A DNA stretch of 6,967 bases. Origin: an uncultured Flammeovirgaceae bacterium (GTDB lineage: Bacteria; Bacteroidota; Bacteroidia; Cytophagales; Cyclobacteriaceae). The notes beneath the pieces were generated by a model. It was not told the origin of the DNA. It searched no databases and saw only the letters and a list, made by a program, of their open reading frames with translations. The DNA lies in NCBI GenBank assembly GCA_937138955.1, contig CAKZPJ010000712.1, positions 1 through 6,967 on the forward strand, read 5' to 3'. Positions 6,452-6,967 of this stretch are shown here, piece by piece. Made by a program: the position numbers and the translations under genes. The first letter of the stretch is position 1. The number at the start of each line of letters is the position of its first letter.

Positions 6452-6967
6452 GCTCCTTATGGTATATTTTTTTGGAAAAAAAATTAGCACTCATTTACTT
6501 TTAGCCCTGCTCTTATTGGTAGGCTGCGATGTACATCAGTCCACTTCATATCAACCAAACAAGGCTCATGAGGAGAAAGTAGCCGTTGATGCGGATGAAG
6601 AATATGTGATGGTAACCACTATTGTCAACTTTCCTATGTACGTCAATCATGACCAGCGGGCCTTTATTCGCTGGGGAAAAAGCCGGGGCGTCAATACTTC
6701 CATTTTAGGTCCTTCGGAGTGGGATATTCAAGCACAGATTGCTACCATTGAGCAGGTGATTGGTACTCGCCCAACCGGACTACTGATCAACGGTACTGAC
6801 CCAGCCATTGCCGGGGCTATCAATAAAGCAGTGGAAGCAGGTATTCCTACTGTAGTATACGATTCTGATGTGCCGCAGAGCAAACGACATAGTTTTCTAG
6901 GCACTGATTGGTATGAGATGGGGAGATTGATGGGCAATGAGATCGTTCGGCTGACCGATGGTAAGGG
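6441..6967 (+). CDS. Sugar-binding lipoprotein, copy 2 (paralogue of the preceding gene; 3' end outside window)
   Basis: An open frame runs from ATG 6441 through the window edge (175 complete codons). It encodes a lipoprotein signal with lipobox LVGC (26-29), a polar linker unlike that of copy 1, then the N-terminal lobe of a Peripla_BP_4 binding protein. From EEYVMVTT (residues 53-60) to SKRH (ending at 150) it matches copy 1 at 90 of 98 residues; beyond that, around residues 159-175, similarity falls sharply. Starting at 6441 it overlaps copy 1 by 11 nt in another frame; ATG 6459 is an alternative that leaves a 7-nt gap and shortens the signal peptide to a more usual length. Either way it is the fourth gene of the importer operon. 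The shared blocks suggest use of the same permease and ATPase with a related ligand. The C-terminal lobe is not visible, so intactness is unproven. Confidence 0.88.
   Translation, partial: MKYKLLMVYFFGKKISTHLLLALLLLVGCDVHQSTSYQPNKAHEEKVAVDADEEYVMVTTIVNFPMYVNHDQRAFIRWGKSRGVNTSILGPSEWDIQAQIATIEQVIGTRPTGLLINGTDPAIAGAINKAVEAGIPTVVYDSDVPQSKRHSFLGTDWYEMGRLMGNEIVRLTDGK

Noticed and set aside
5632..6937. Two minus-strand open frames (5632-5817 and 6728-6937) whose translations look like paralogues of each other
   Set aside because: Their similarity is simply the reverse strand of the duplicated, conserved first lobe of the two binding proteins, not independent coding.

Overview
The window carries part of a carbohydrate-use locus, most likely from a member of the Bacteroidota (Cytophagales-like). 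The grounds are an almost complete lack of Shine-Dalgarno sequences before the genes, AT-rich intergenic DNA against more GC-balanced coding DNA, and a DUF5060/DUF4038 glycosidase-like protein of a type common in that phylum. No rRNA, tRNA, CRISPR array, insertion sequence or phage gene was seen. The assignment rests on style and gene content, not on a marker gene.

Left part, plus strand: the last 21 codons of an unidentified gene (stop at 65-67), then after 42 nt a 553-residue exported DUF5060-DUF4038-collagen-binding-like protein, probably a glycosidase related to GH140 apiosidase-like enzymes (110-1771). It faces a convergent AraC-family regulator on the minus strand (about 1835-2719), with 63 nt between the two stops and no convincing terminator there.

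Middle: 208 nt of AT-rich divergent promoter DNA (2720-2927) lies between the regulator and an operon on the plus strand. It holds a 22-bp near-palindrome with a central ACGT, a 13-bp direct repeat with one mismatch spaced 101 bp, and a 5-bp-stem inverted repeat.

Right part: a tightly packed CUT2/ribose-type sugar ABC importer operon in the order ATPase with two nucleotide-binding domains (2928-4427, non-ATG start), permease (4428-5441, no gap), substrate-binding lipoprotein (5438-6451, 4-nt overlap), and a second paralogous substrate-binding lipoprotein (from 6441, running off the window). The two binding proteins are 90/98 identical over the conserved N-terminal lobe, yet their codons have diverged heavily at silent sites, so the duplication looks old and selectively maintained.

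Working model (inference): the glycosidase-like protein releases a sugar outside the cytoplasm or in the periplasm, the lipoprotein binding proteins deliver a sugar to the importer, and the AraC-type protein senses the sugar and controls one or both sides. The sugar cannot be named from the sequence. No wholly new type of system was found. The points most worth attention are the paired binding proteins, the forced TTG start and the operator-like palindrome.
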